Assembly: GCF_900078685.2 (NCBI RefSeq)
Contig: NZ_LT546170.1
Span: 286,753-350,752 of the forward strand
DNA length: 64,000 nt
DNA from: Mycolicibacter icosiumassiliensis
Lineage (GTDB): Bacteria; Actinomycetota; Actinomycetes; Mycobacteriales; Mycobacteriaceae
Reading direction: 5' to 3'
Below, in pieces: positions 25,896-34,530 of this stretch (its first letter is position 1; each line of letters starts with the position of its first letter). The translations under genes were made by a program, and so were the position numbers. Under the pieces are notes generated by a model. That model did not search any database, was not told the origin of the DNA, and saw nothing but the letters and a program-made list of their open reading frames with translations.

Positions 25896-25926
25896 ACTAT
25901 ACACACGAGAGGGTGGTCCGGCGCAA
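25896..25926 (-). promoter_or_regulatory. Promoter of the 6C RNA
   Basis: On the minus strand, -10 is TATAGT (25901-25896) and -35 may be TTGCGC (25926-25921), 19 bp apart. The start of transcription is estimated at about 25889. Confidence 0.6.
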
Positions 25927-26030
25927 GTGTTTGCAAGTGTTGCTATGAAATGACGACCTATATCTCGCACTACGTGTGAAGTGCTCTTTCTCCCGTAGCA
26001 CCGGGTTAGCAGACCTCTCGGACCTATGCT

Positions 26031-26903
26031 GTGGCGGTGACCGCCTCCACTCCGCAGCCACAGTCAGCGCCTACGTCAGCTGCCGACCCTGCGGCACCTT
26101 TCACGGCCCCCAGAACCCGCACGGCGGCGTTTCTGGACCTCGACCAGACGGTCATTGCGAAGTCCAGCGCGCTGGCCTTCAGCAAACCCTTTATGGATCA
26201 GGGACTGATCAACCGTCGCACCGTACTCAAGTCGAGTTATGCGCAATTCCTGATGCTGCTGTCCGGCGCTGACCACGATCAGATGGAGCGCATGCGCGCC
26301 CACCTGACCAACATGTGCACCGGCTGGAACGTGGAACAGATCAAGGCGATCGTGAACGAGACAATGCACGACATCGTCACGCCGCTGATCTTCGCGGAGG
26401 CGGCCGAGCTGATCGCCGATCACAAACTCTGCGGCCGCGACGTGGTGGTGGTCTCGGCCTCCGGAGAGGAGATCGTGGCGCCTATCGCCCGGGCACTGGG
26501 CGCAACCCATGCGATGGCGACCCGGATGGTCGTCGCCGACGGCAAGTACACCGGCGAGATCGCGTTCTACTGCTACGGCGAAGGCAAAGTGCAGGCCATC
26601 CGCGAGCTGGCCGCCCGCGAGGGCTACCCGCTGGAGCACTGCTACGCCTACTCGGACTCGATCACCGACCTACCGATGCTGCAGGTGGTCGGGCATCCGT
26701 CGGCAGTGAACCCCGACCGAGCGCTACGCAAAGAGGCGATCGCCAACGGCTGGCCGGTGCTGACCTTCTCTCGGCCGGTGTCGCTGCGTGACCGCATCCC
26801 GGCGCCCTCCGGTGCCGCGCTCGCCACCACGGCCGCGGTCGGCGTCAGCGCACTGGCCGCCGGCGCGCTGACCTACTCCCTACTGCGCCGACTGGTGCCG
26901 TGA
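26031..26903 (+). CDS. HAD-superfamily (SerB-like, IB) phosphatase with C-terminal membrane helix
   Basis: It is a phosphomonoesterase with the nucleophile motif AAFLDLDQTVI (DxDxT; about residue 36), the Ser of motif II in VVVVSASGEEI, motif III Lys in YGEGKVQAI and motif IV YSDSITDLPML. A C-terminal hydrophobic segment (ALATTAAVGVSALAAGALTYSLL) could anchor it in the membrane. It is annotated in relatives as a phosphoserine phosphatase-like protein (Rv3661), but the substrate is not known. Start is GTG 26031 or 26037. It lies between two noncoding RNA genes. Confidence 0.85.
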   Translation: MAVTASTPQPQSAPTSAADPAAPFTAPRTRTAAFLDLDQTVIAKSSALAFSKPFMDQGLINRRTVLKSSYAQFLMLLSGADHDQMERMRAHLTNMCTGWNVEQIKAIVNETMHDIVTPLIFAEAAELIADHKLCGRDVVVVSASGEEIVAPIARALGATHAMATRMVVADGKYTGEIAFYCYGEGKVQAIRELAAREGYPLEHCYAYSDSITDLPMLQVVGHPSAVNPDRALRKEAIANGWPVLTFSRPVSLRDRIPAPSGAALATTAAVGVSALAAGALTYSLLRRLVP

Positions 26904-26970
26904 TACGGCCTTCAGCAAACATCGCTGATCACAATCCGATGACACGGCACACACCGTATGCGATTGACCC

Positions 26971-26999
26971 TTGCTGTGTCGTGCGTCACGTAGTACAAA
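26971..26999 (+). promoter_or_regulatory. Promoter of the Ms1-type RNA
   Basis: TTGCTG at 26971-26976 and TACAAA at 26994-26999 are 17 bp apart. Transcription would start near 27006, which gives an RNA of about 300 nt to the terminator. Confidence 0.5.
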
Positions 27000-27005
27000 G
27001 GAAGC

Positions 27006-27309
27006 ACGGAAGCCGGTAAGGCCAGGGTCGACCCGGAAGAGAAGGATCGACCTCCCGAACCGCACTTCCCAGTACGGAGAGCGGTACCCACGCGGAGCCA
27101 CAGCCGCGAAGATGGCAGAAGTGTTGCGGGCCTGCGTAATTGCGGAACGTGATCGGTGTCAGCAGCCCTTTGGGTGGGGTTGCAGCCGAAGAACCCCGCA
27201 GGAGCGCCGAGGCCACCCACGCAGCCCAAGTTGGACGCTTGGTAACCGTGTACCGTGCTAGCGGGCGGCGAGCCGAATCATTCGGAGCGCCGCCCGCTTC
27301 GTTCGTTCT
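27006..27309 (+). ncRNA. Ms1/MTS2823-type RNA (RNA polymerase-core-binding sRNA)
   Basis: The 436-bp gap between the HAD gene and the Rv3662c-like gene holds no ORF with coding character but has a promoter and a strong terminator about 300 nt apart on the plus strand. MTS2823 of M. tuberculosis and Ms1 of M. smegmatis are about 300 nt and lie in this same gap. Ms1 sequesters the RNA polymerase core in stationary phase in a 6S-like way. The region contains self-complementary stretches such as GGTCGACC (27026-27033). The assignment rests on place, length and terminator rather than an RNA alignment. Confidence 0.7.
27261..27309 (+). terminator. Terminator of the Ms1-type RNA
   Basis: Stem GCGGGCGGCG (27261-27270) and CGCCGCCCGC (27288-27297), with an inner CCGAA/TTCGG stem, followed by TTCGTTCGTTCT. 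Confidence 0.85.
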
Positions 27310-27339
27310 GGGCCGTCGTCAGGCAGCCCGAACCGGCCC

Positions 27340-28098
27340 TTAGCGACCGGCTTCAGCAATCCCCAGCGCATCGAGCGCACCGGTGCGCATCGCGCCGCAA
27401 CACAGCAGCAACCAGGCCGTGACACCCTCGGCCGAACCGCTCGCGAAATCCTCCGCCGCCCGCCGGTAGTCGCGCGCCTTGCGCATCCAAGTCACCTCCG
27501 GAACTCCCAGCCCATGGCGGTCCAACCCGCTGGCAATGGTGACCAGCCGGGCGGCGCCGCGAGCCACCACGCCGTCGGCGCTGCCGAACGGTGCCAGCGT
27601 CAGAAGTTCGCCGTGCACCACCGCGGCGAAGACCGGGGCGGCCACCGACGTACCGCCGGTCGCCAGGTCGGCCAGCATCTCCAGTCGGCGGCCGACGGCC
27701 GCGCCGCCTTCGGGCCGACCGAGGCGCTCCTCCTCGACGAGGTCCGCGGCGGCCAACACGTGCAGCCGGGCCAGGGCCTGCAGCGGCGCACGCCGCCACA
27801 CCTCGACCAGGGTGGTCTCCCCGCCTTCCAGCGCCTGGGCCACCCTCAGGGCACCGGCGAACACCGGGTCGGAGGTCGCGTCGGCGTCCACGGCCGCGGG
27901 GCCCCCATCGAGCACCGACGACGCCCGCGCCGCCCGCAGGGAAGCCTCTGCGGCGCTGACCGGCCAGCCCCGCATGTTGGTCTTGTGCCGATGCACCCGC
28001 GCCAACTCGTCACGCACCTGCTCACTGGCATCGGAGACACCGGGCAGCTGAACTAACGGGGCCAGTGGATCCTCCGCGGTGGTCACGGGCTGTGACAC
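27340..28098 (-). CDS. Conserved hypothetical protein (Rv3662c-like)
   Basis: The 252-residue soluble protein is rich in Ala and Arg and mostly helical. VSDASEQVRDELARVHRHKTNMRGWP begins the conserved part and LVEVWRRAPLQALARLHVLAA is a central helix pair. No catalytic motif is recognised, and a name such as oxidoreductase given to relatives is not supported by what I see. GTG 28098 is chosen; it starts only 30 bp from the divergent acs start, so both mRNAs are probably leaderless. In M. tuberculosis dpp transporter genes separate this gene from acs; they are absent here. Confidence 0.7.
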   Translation of the reverse strand: MSQPVTTAEDPLAPLVQLPGVSDASEQVRDELARVHRHKTNMRGWPVSAAEASLRAARASSVLDGGPAAVDADATSDPVFAGALRVAQALEGGETTLVEVWRRAPLQALARLHVLAAADLVEEERLGRPEGGAAVGRRLEMLADLATGGTSVAAPVFAAVVHGELLTLAPFGSADGVVARGAARLVTIASGLDRHGLGVPEVTWMRKARDYRRAAEDFASGSAEGVTAWLLLCCGAMRTGALDALGIAEAGR

Positions 28099-28113
28099 TA
28101 CCGCCGCGGTGGT

Positions 28114-28119
28114 TAGGCT
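28114..28119 (+). promoter_or_regulatory. -10 element of acs
   Basis: TAGGCT lies nine bases before the acs GTG at 28128, which implies a leaderless transcript. The opposite start codon is at 28098, so the promoters of both genes share about 30 bp of non-coding DNA and the rest of each lies inside the other gene. Confidence 0.45.
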
Positions 28120-28127
28120 CGGAGACC

Positions 28128-30089
28128 GTGACCGCAACCCCAGCCGCTTCAGCGCCGTCGTACCCGCCCGCCGCCGAGTTCGTCGCCCAGGCCAACGCGG
28201 GTCCCGACCTGTACCGTGCAGCCGAATCCGATCGACTCGCATTCTGGGCCGAGCAGGCCAAGCGGTTGAGCTGGGCAACACCTTTCACCGAGGTGCTCGA
28301 CTACGCAGACGCCCCGTTCGCCCGCTGGTTCGCCGACGGCAAGCTCAACGTCGCCTACAACTGCGTGGACCGCCACGTCGAAGCGGGCCATGGCGACCGG
28401 GTGGCGATTCACTGGGAGGGCGAGCCCGACGGTGACACCCGCACCATGACCTACGCGGACCTGCTGGCCGAGGTCTCCCGGGCGGCCAACGCGCTGACCG
28501 GGCTCGGGCTGGTCGCCGGCGACCGGGTGGCGATCTACCTGCCGATGATCCCCGAGGCGGTCATCGCGATGCTCGCGTGCGCGCGGTTGGGCGTTTTGCA
28601 CACCGTGGTGTTCGCCGGTTTCTCCGCGCACGCGCTGCGCTCCCGCATCGATGACGCCGAGGCGAAGCTGGTCATCACCTCCGACGGGCAGTTCCGCCGC
28701 GGCCAGCCGGCACCGCTCAAGCCCGCGGTCGACGAGGCTTTAGGCACAGCCCCCGAAGAAAGCAGTGTCGAGCACGTGCTGGTGGTGCGCCGCACCGGTA
28801 GCGAGGTGTCCTGGACCCCGGACCGCGACCTGTGGTGGCACGACGTGGTGGATCCGGCGTCACCGCAGCACACGTGCGAGGCGTTCGAGGCCGAGCAGCC
28901 GCTGTTTTTGCTGTACACCTCGGGAACCACGGGCAAGCCGAAGGGCATCGTGCACACCAGCGGTGGCTACCTGACGCAGGCGGCCTACACCCACCACTAC
29001 GTCTTCGACCTCAAGGCCGCCTCCGACGTCTTCTGGTGCACTGCCGACGTCGGGTGGGTCACCGGCCACACCTACGCGGTGTACGGGCCGCTGGCCAACG
29101 GCGCCACCGAGGTGATCTATGAGGGCACCCCGGACTTCCCGGATCACCACCGGCACTTCCAGATCATCGAAAAGTACGGTGTGACAATCTATTACACCGC
29201 ACCCACTTTGATCCGCACGTTCATGAAGTGGGGCCGTGAGGTCCCCGACGCCCATGATCTGTCCAGTCTGCGACTGTTGGGTTCGGTCGGCGAACCGATC
29301 AACCCGGAGGCCTGGCGCTGGTACCGGCGGGTGATCGGCGCGGATGCGGTCCCGGTGGTGGACACCTGGTGGCAGACCGAGACCGGCGCGGCGATGATCA
29401 GCCCGCTGCCCGGTGTGGCCGCGGCCAAGCCGGGTGCCGCGATGACTCCCCTGCCCGGGATTTCCGCTCGTATCGTCGACGATCACGGCGATCTGTTGTC
29501 GCCGGATGATGCTGCCGGCGAACCGGTGTCGGGCTACCTGGTCATTGATCAGCCGTGGCCGTCGATGACTCGCGGGATCTGGGGCGACTCAGAGCGTTTC
29601 GTCGAGACCTACTGGTCGCGCTTTGCCGAGCAGGGCTGGTACTTCGCCGGTGACGGCGCCCGCTATGACGCCGACGGCGACATCTGGGTGCTGGGCCGGA
29701 TCGACGACGTGATGAACGTGTCCGGACACCGCATCTCCACCGCCGAGGTGGAGTCCGCGCTGGTCGGTCACGAAGCGGTGGCCGAGGCCGCCGTCGTGGG
29801 CGCCATCGATGACCAGACCGGCCAACGGATCTGCGCGTTCGTGGTGCTGGCGGCATCCCACAGTCACGTAGGCGGCACGATCGTCGACCACCTGCGCGAG
29901 CGTGTCGCCGTGGAGATCTCGCCAATCGCCAAGCCGCGCAACGTCCATATCGTCCCCGAGCTACCCAAGACCCGCAGCGGCAAGATCATGCGGCGGCTGC
30001 TGCGCGACATCGCCGACGGTCGCGAACTCGGTGACACCTCAACCCTGGTGGACCCCAGCGTGTTCGACGCGATCCGGGCCGCCGACTAA
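28128..30089 (+). CDS. acs: Acetyl-coenzyme A synthetase
   Basis: It activates acetate to acetyl-CoA through acetyl-AMP. At 653 residues it has the normal length. The P-loop is YTSGTTGKPKG, later motifs are WWQTETGAAM and YFAGDGARYDADGDIWVLGRIDDVMNVSGHR, and the acetylation-site lysine is in PKTRSGKIMRRLLR near the C-terminus; in mycobacteria a cAMP-dependent acetyltransferase modifies this Lys. It is monocistronic. GTG 28128 is preferred because the residues before it lack similarity to the family. Confidence 0.95.
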   Translation: MTATPAASAPSYPPAAEFVAQANAGPDLYRAAESDRLAFWAEQAKRLSWATPFTEVLDYADAPFARWFADGKLNVAYNCVDRHVEAGHGDRVAIHWEGEPDGDTRTMTYADLLAEVSRAANALTGLGLVAGDRVAIYLPMIPEAVIAMLACARLGVLHTVVFAGFSAHALRSRIDDAEAKLVITSDGQFRRGQPAPLKPAVDEALGTAPEESSVEHVLVVRRTGSEVSWTPDRDLWWHDVVDPASPQHTCEAFEAEQPLFLLYTSGTTGKPKGIVHTSGGYLTQAAYTHHYVFDLKAASDVFWCTADVGWVTGHTYAVYGPLANGATEVIYEGTPDFPDHHRHFQIIEKYGVTIYYTAPTLIRTFMKWGREVPDAHDLSSLRLLGSVGEPINPEAWRWYRRVIGADAVPVVDTWWQTETGAAMISPLPGVAAAKPGAAMTPLPGISARIVDDHGDLLSPDDAAGEPVSGYLVIDQPWPSMTRGIWGDSERFVETYWSRFAEQGWYFAGDGARYDADGDIWVLGRIDDVMNVSGHRISTAEVESALVGHEAVAEAAVVGAIDDQTGQRICAFVVLAASHSHVGGTIVDHLRERVAVEISPIAKPRNVHIVPELPKTRSGKIMRRLLRDIADGRELGDTSTLVDPSVFDAIRAAD

Positions 30090-30122
30090 GCCACTGCGGC
30101 GACCCGCCGCACTTGCGATCGC

Positions 30123-30839
30123 CTAGCCGATCGGGACGAAGCCCGCGCCCGGCCGGTCGTTGGCGTTGATGTCGCCCAGCACAGCGTTGATCGACACCAC
30201 GACCGCGGGGGTGTGCAGCGGGATGTACTTGATCACGCAGGTCGGCAGCGCGTCGCTGAATGCCCCGTGGATCATGCCGACCAGCATGTTGTTCACCACG
30301 ACGGGCCCGCCGGAGTCGCCGGGCCGTCCGCAAACCTGCATCACGATGGTGCCCGGGTCTTGGCCCGGCCCCCACGTCATGCCGCAGGAGTTGCCGGTGG
30401 TGCGGCCCTGCTTGCAGGCGATCTGACCGAACATGGGGTCCGGCCCGATGCCGGCGATCACGAAGCCGCCGAAGTTGGGCACCGGCGTCACCTTGTTCGG
30501 GTCGAACTCGATCACCGCATAGTCCAGGCCGTCATTGCCGGCCACCATGTGACCGATCGTGCCGTTGCCTTCTGAGCCCTCGGCGGCCACCAGGGCGCCC
30601 GGGCCACCGCAGTGTGCTGAGGTGAAACCGATCAGCGCACCGGTCTTGTCATGGCCGATCGAGGTCAGCGTGCACAGCGTGTCGTCGTCGACGACGATTC
30701 CGGCTCCCCCGCCCATCACCACCTTGTCATCGGCGGCTACCCGAGCCGCCGGTGCGGCGACCGTGGCCAACGCGGTACAGCTCGCCCAGACCAGCAGCGC
30801 CGGTAAGGCACGCAGCAACCAGTGGTGTGCGATCTGCAC
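30123..30839 (-). CDS. Secreted trypsin-like serine protease (Rv3668c-like)
   Basis: A signal peptide (LLRALPALLVWASCTALATVAAPA) precedes a chymotrypsin-fold domain. The catalytic triad is His in FTSAHCGG, Asp in GNDGLDYAVIEF and Ser in GRPGDSGGPV. Paired Cys (TLCTL/AHCG; IACK/NSCG; QVCG/PTCV) indicate disulfides, as for an exported protein. GTG 30839 (238 residues) is chosen by similarity of the N-terminus to the M. tuberculosis protein; GTG 30866 is also possible. It converges on acs. The substrate is unknown. Confidence 0.87.
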   Translation of the reverse strand: MQIAHHWLLRALPALLVWASCTALATVAAPAARVAADDKVVMGGGAGIVVDDDTLCTLTSIGHDKTGALIGFTSAHCGGPGALVAAEGSEGNGTIGHMVAGNDGLDYAVIEFDPNKVTPVPNFGGFVIAGIGPDPMFGQIACKQGRTTGNSCGMTWGPGQDPGTIVMQVCGRPGDSGGPVVVNNMLVGMIHGAFSDALPTCVIKYIPLHTPAVVVSINAVLGDINANDRPGAGFVPIG

Positions 30840-31039
30840 TGCGGTTCTCCCGTCGATCAACCCCACCCCCGGTGGTAATAAACAGCCTAGCCGCGCTGGG
30901 AGACACGGTGGGGCTGGGCACGCCGCGGACTACGGCCATCGGGCCCCGCGATCTGCCGCAGCTTTTCCGGGGTCACTCGTGGGGTCAGCCACCGCATGGC
31001 AACATTAAGCCGCGACGACGGCGAACGGGAGGACAGCCA

Positions 31040-31582
31040 GTGAGCAAGGCCGATCGCAGGAATGCATCACGCGCCGCCAGGGCGGACCGCAACGGCGTGC
31101 CCAACACCTTGGCGACCATCCCGTTGGCCGACCCGCATGCGCTGCCCGCCGACCCGTCCTTGGGTGATCTGGTCAAGGACGCCACGGCGCAGATGTCGAC
31201 GCTGGTGCGCGCGGAGGTCGAACTGGCCCGCGCCGAGATCACTCGCGACGTCAAGCGGGGACTGACCGGCAGCGTGTTCTTCATCGCGGCCCTGGTCGTG
31301 CTGTTCTACTCCACCTTCTTTTTCTTTTTCTTCGTCGCCGAGCTGCTCAACATGTGGCTGCAGGATTGGGCCGCCTACCTGATCGTGTTCGGGATCATGC
31401 TGGTGGTGACCGTGGCCCTGGCGCTGCTCGGTTTCCTGCGGGTGCGTCGTATCCGCGGGCCGCGCCAAACGATCGAATCGGTGCGTGAGGCCCGCGACGC
31501 GCTGCGTCCCGACCCGGACCGCCTGCACGGCTCGTCGGCGGGCTCGCCCGGTAGGCCGACCACCGATCCCTCGGGCTGGTAG
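31040..31582 (+). CDS. Actinobacterial holin-X / phage holin 3_6 family membrane protein (Rv3669-like)
   Basis: The 180-residue protein has an amphipathic N-terminal part (LGDLVKDATAQMSTLVRAEVELARAEI), then two membrane helices with a Phe-rich stretch (STFFFFFFVAEL) and a basic C-terminal tail. GTG 31040 follows GGGAGG. Despite the family name there is no phage context; such proteins are resident in most actinobacteria. It overlaps the epoxide hydrolase gene by one base (TAGTG), so the two form an operon. Confidence 0.8.
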   Translation: MSKADRRNASRAARADRNGVPNTLATIPLADPHALPADPSLGDLVKDATAQMSTLVRAEVELARAEITRDVKRGLTGSVFFIAALVVLFYSTFFFFFFVAELLNMWLQDWAAYLIVFGIMLVVTVALALLGFLRVRRIRGPRQTIESVREARDALRPDPDRLHGSSAGSPGRPTTDPSGW

Positions 31583-32535
31583 TGCCGCCACCGGATCCGT
31601 CGATCACCCGCATCGACGGGCCGTGGCGACACTGGGACATCCACGCCAACGGCATTCGCTTCCATGTCGTCGAGGCGACAACGGTCGGCAAAGACACGGC
31701 CAACGCCGATGCCCCGCCGACCTCGCGGCCGCTGGTGATGTTGCTGCACGGGTTCGGCTCGTTCTGGTGGACCTGGCGTCATCAGTTGCGTGGGTTGCAC
31801 GACGCCCGGGTCGTGGCAGTCGATCTACGCGGCTACGGCGGCAGTGACAAGCCTCCCCGCGGCTACGACGGCTGGACGCTGGCCGGCGACACCGCCGGGC
31901 TGATCCGGGCCCTCGGGCACTCCTCGGCGACCCTGGTCGGCCACGCCGACGGTGGCCTGGTGTGCTGGGCGACCGCGCTCCTGCATCCCCGCTTGGTGCG
32001 CGACATCGCCCTGGTCAGCTCGCCGCATCCGGCGGCGCTGCGCCGCTCGGCGCTGACCCACGCCGATCAGGGCGGAGCGCTGTTGCCGTGGTTGCTGCGG
32101 TACCAGGTGCCGTTCTGGCCGGAGCGCTCCCTGACCCGCCGCGACGGAGCCGAGCTTGAGCGCTTGGTGCGTAGTAGAGCCGGGGCGAAGTGGCAGGCGA
32201 CGGAGGATTTCGCCGAAACCATCGGGCACCTGCGCACCGCGGTACAGATTCCGTCGGCGGCGCATTGCGCGCTGGAATACCAGCGCTGGGCCGTGCGCAG
32301 TCAGTTCCGGGCTGAGGGCCGACGATTCATGAAGGCGCTGGACCTGCGCACGCTGAACATTCCGCTGCTGCACCTACGCGGCGAGGACGACCCCTACGTG
32401 CTGGCCGACCCGGTCAACAAGACCCGCCAGTACGCGCCGCACGGACGGTACATGTCGGTGCCCGGTGCGGGGCATTTCGCCCACGAAGAGGCGCCCGAGG
32501 TGGTCAACGACCACCTGATGCGGTTTCTCGCCTAG
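31582..32535 (+). CDS. ephE: Alpha/beta hydrolase, epoxide hydrolase EphE-like
   Basis: The 317-residue enzyme has the alpha/beta hydrolase fold: the oxyanion strand is LLHGFGSFWWTW, then DLRGYGGSDKPPRG. The nucleophile elbow reads GHADGG, whereas classical epoxide hydrolases have GHDWGG; the Asp is thus shifted by one place, so catalysis should be tested. The acid is in LRGEDDPYVLAD and the base His in GAGHFAHEEAPE. It is the Rv3670 counterpart and converges on marP with one spare base. Confidence 0.85.
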   Translation: MPPPDPSITRIDGPWRHWDIHANGIRFHVVEATTVGKDTANADAPPTSRPLVMLLHGFGSFWWTWRHQLRGLHDARVVAVDLRGYGGSDKPPRGYDGWTLAGDTAGLIRALGHSSATLVGHADGGLVCWATALLHPRLVRDIALVSSPHPAALRRSALTHADQGGALLPWLLRYQVPFWPERSLTRRDGAELERLVRSRAGAKWQATEDFAETIGHLRTAVQIPSAAHCALEYQRWAVRSQFRAEGRRFMKALDLRTLNIPLLHLRGEDDPYVLADPVNKTRQYAPHGRYMSVPGAGHFAHEEAPEVVNDHLMRFLA

Positions 32536-32536
32536 C

Positions 32537-33730
32537 TCACTCTCCCCCGACGCAGGTCTGCGTCGAGACCGGCTGGGTGTCGCCGATGCGGGCGAGCTGA
32601 CCCGCCACCTCCTCGGCGGTCATCACAAACCCGGTGTCAGCGTCGTCGACCGCCGCACCGAACACCACGCCGATCACCCGGCCGTCCATGTCGATCATGG
32701 GACCACCGGAATTACCTTGCTGCACAGTGCCTCTGATGGTGTACACCCGGCGAGTGACAGTCGCGTTGCGGTAAATGTCGGGACCCTCGAGATTGATGAC
32801 ATCACGGATTCGAGCCGGGGTGGCCTCGAAAACGCCGCCGCCGGGGTAGCCCAGCACCAGTGCGTCGGTGTCAGGCGCCGCCGGCGAGGAGGCGAACGCC
32901 AACGGCGGCAACGGCAGATCGGGCACCGCCAGAATGGAGATGTCTTCCTTGGGGTCGAAGGAGATCACCGTGGCCTCATACGATTTGGTGCCGCTCTCCA
33001 CGGTGACGTTGTCCGAGCCGGCCACCACGTGCGCGTTCGTCATCACCCGATTCGGTGAGATGACGAATCCGGTGCCCTCCAACACTTTCTGGCAGTTGGG
33101 CGCCACGCCGCGGATCCGCAGCACGCTGGGCGCGGTGGCTTCCACCACCGGGCTGGCGGCCAGTTCCGGATCCGGGGCATCCACCGCGGCGATCGGGGCA
33201 TGACTGAAGGGCTCCAGCACGGCGGGCAGCCCGGAATCGTCGAGCACCGCCGAGAGCCGCCGGGGCACATTCTTGAGCCACTGCGGCGCGACATCGTCGA
33301 CCTGACGCAACACTCGCGAATCGTTGACGGCGGCGGCCAGGTTCGGCTGATCGGATGCGGCCAGCGGGGTGGCCAGCAGCCAGGCCGCGATCAGCACCAC
33401 CCCGAGCTGCAGCACCACCCCGATGACGGAGTCCACTCCCCGGACACCGGGGTTGCGGATCGCGCCGCGCACCGCCCGGCCCAGCACCACCCCGGCGACC
33501 TCCCCGATGACGACCATGGCCAGGATCAGGAACAGCGCGGCGAACAGTTTCAGTCGAGCACCGGAGACGCTCTCGATCAGGTGCGGGGCCAGCAGCACCC
33601 CGGCCATCGCCCCTAAGGCGACCCCGACGAAAGAGAGCAGGGAGCCCAGCGCGCCGGAGCGCCAGCCGGACACTGCGGCAACGAAGGCGATCGCCAGCAC
33701 GGCGATGTCCAGCCACTGCGACGACGTCAT
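32537..33730 (-). CDS. marP: Membrane serine protease MarP (acid resistance)
   Basis: It has four N-terminal membrane helices (CvpA-like region, residues about 7-150) and a periplasmic chymotrypsin-like domain. The triad is His in MTNAHVVAG, Asp in FDPKEDISILAV and Ser in VQQGNSGGPMID. ATG 33730 gives 397 residues, the same as in M. tuberculosis, where MarP keeps the cytoplasm neutral in acid and activates the RipA hydrolase. Its start overlaps the nudix gene by four bases. Two Cys (NCQKVL and QTCVGG) probably form the redox-sensitive disulfide. Confidence 0.95.
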   Translation of the reverse strand: MTSSQWLDIAVLAIAFVAAVSGWRSGALGSLLSFVGVALGAMAGVLLAPHLIESVSGARLKLFAALFLILAMVVIGEVAGVVLGRAVRGAIRNPGVRGVDSVIGVVLQLGVVLIAAWLLATPLAASDQPNLAAAVNDSRVLRQVDDVAPQWLKNVPRRLSAVLDDSGLPAVLEPFSHAPIAAVDAPDPELAASPVVEATAPSVLRIRGVAPNCQKVLEGTGFVISPNRVMTNAHVVAGSDNVTVESGTKSYEATVISFDPKEDISILAVPDLPLPPLAFASSPAAPDTDALVLGYPGGGVFEATPARIRDVINLEGPDIYRNATVTRRVYTIRGTVQQGNSGGPMIDMDGRVIGVVFGAAVDDADTGFVMTAEEVAGQLARIGDTQPVSTQTCVGGE

Positions 33731-34530
33731 ATCCCGCCTTCTCTTCCAACCTGCGCCATGGCCTCGTCCAGGCCAAGTACCTCGCTGGTGTCCCAGGGCT
33801 GTGCCCAGCCGGCCACATCCAGCATCGCCGAGATCACCTGGGCGGTGAATCCCCAGACCAGCATCTGGTTGAGCCGGAAAGCCGGCATAGCCCAACGCCG
33901 ACTGCGCGCATCACGGTAAACCATCAACCGGTTCTCGGGGTTGATGAATGCCCGGACTGGAACGCGGGCCACGATTGCGGTCTCGCCCGGGTCCACCGCG
34001 CTCACCGGCCCGGGATCCTCGGAGTAGGCCAGCACCGGCACCACCTGGAACCCCGAGGGGGCGATGAAGATCTTCTCCAACGTGACCAACGGGTGCACCC
34101 GGACCGGGTCGATCCCGGTCTCCTCGTTGGCCTCCCGCAACGCGGTGGCAACCGGCCCGTCGTCGTCGGGATCGACCGCTCCGCCCGGGAATGCGGCCTG
34201 GCCGGCGTGATGGCGCAGCGTCGCGGCCCGCACCGTGACCAGCAGGTCAGCCGATTCCGATATCGCCTCCGGCGGGCCGCCGGGCGGTCCGGAGAACAGC
34301 ACCAGCACGGCCGCATCGCGCCGCCGTCCGGTGACGCTGGCCTTGGTGTTGGCCGCCGTGATCATCGCGCGAACATCGGCGGGCAACCGGTGCAGGTAGG
34401 CCGTCGGCAACTTCTCGACGTTGTCGACCAGTGGGCGCAACCAGGACGGGGCGCGCGACGGGGCCCAGGGCTGGGACTCGCCAGCACTCACCGCGCCTCC
34501 CTTGCATGCCGGATCCTGATCGCCCCACAT
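33727..34530 (-). CDS. NUDIX hydrolase, probable CoA pyrophosphatase (Rv3672c-like)
   Basis: It hydrolyses a nucleoside diphosphate linked to another group; the subfamily acts on coenzyme A. The Nudix box is GGAVDPDDDGPVATALREANEETGI (quoted here only by its key parts: GG, REAxEExG), preceded by RHHAGQAAFPGG, the CoAse mark. ATG 34530 overlaps the upstream stop (TGATG); GTG 34491 is another possible start. It lies in the nth-thioredoxin-nudix-marP operon. Confidence 0.87.
   Translation of the reverse strand: MWGDQDPACKGGAVSAGESQPWAPSRAPSWLRPLVDNVEKLPTAYLHRLPADVRAMITAANTKASVTGRRRDAAVLVLFSGPPGGPPEAISESADLLVTVRAATLRHHAGQAAFPGGAVDPDDDGPVATALREANEETGIDPVRVHPLVTLEKIFIAPSGFQVVPVLAYSEDPGPVSAVDPGETAIVARVPVRAFINPENRLMVYRDARSRRWAMPAFRLNQMLVWGFTAQVISAMLDVAGWAQPWDTSEVLGLDEAMAQVGREGGI

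Noticed and set aside
25690..25990. Placing the Ms1-type RNA in the gap upstream of the HAD gene
   Set aside because: The promoter, C-rich loops and T-run there read on the minus strand and give about 95 nt, which fits 6C; the gap downstream of the HAD gene fits Ms1 in length and terminator.
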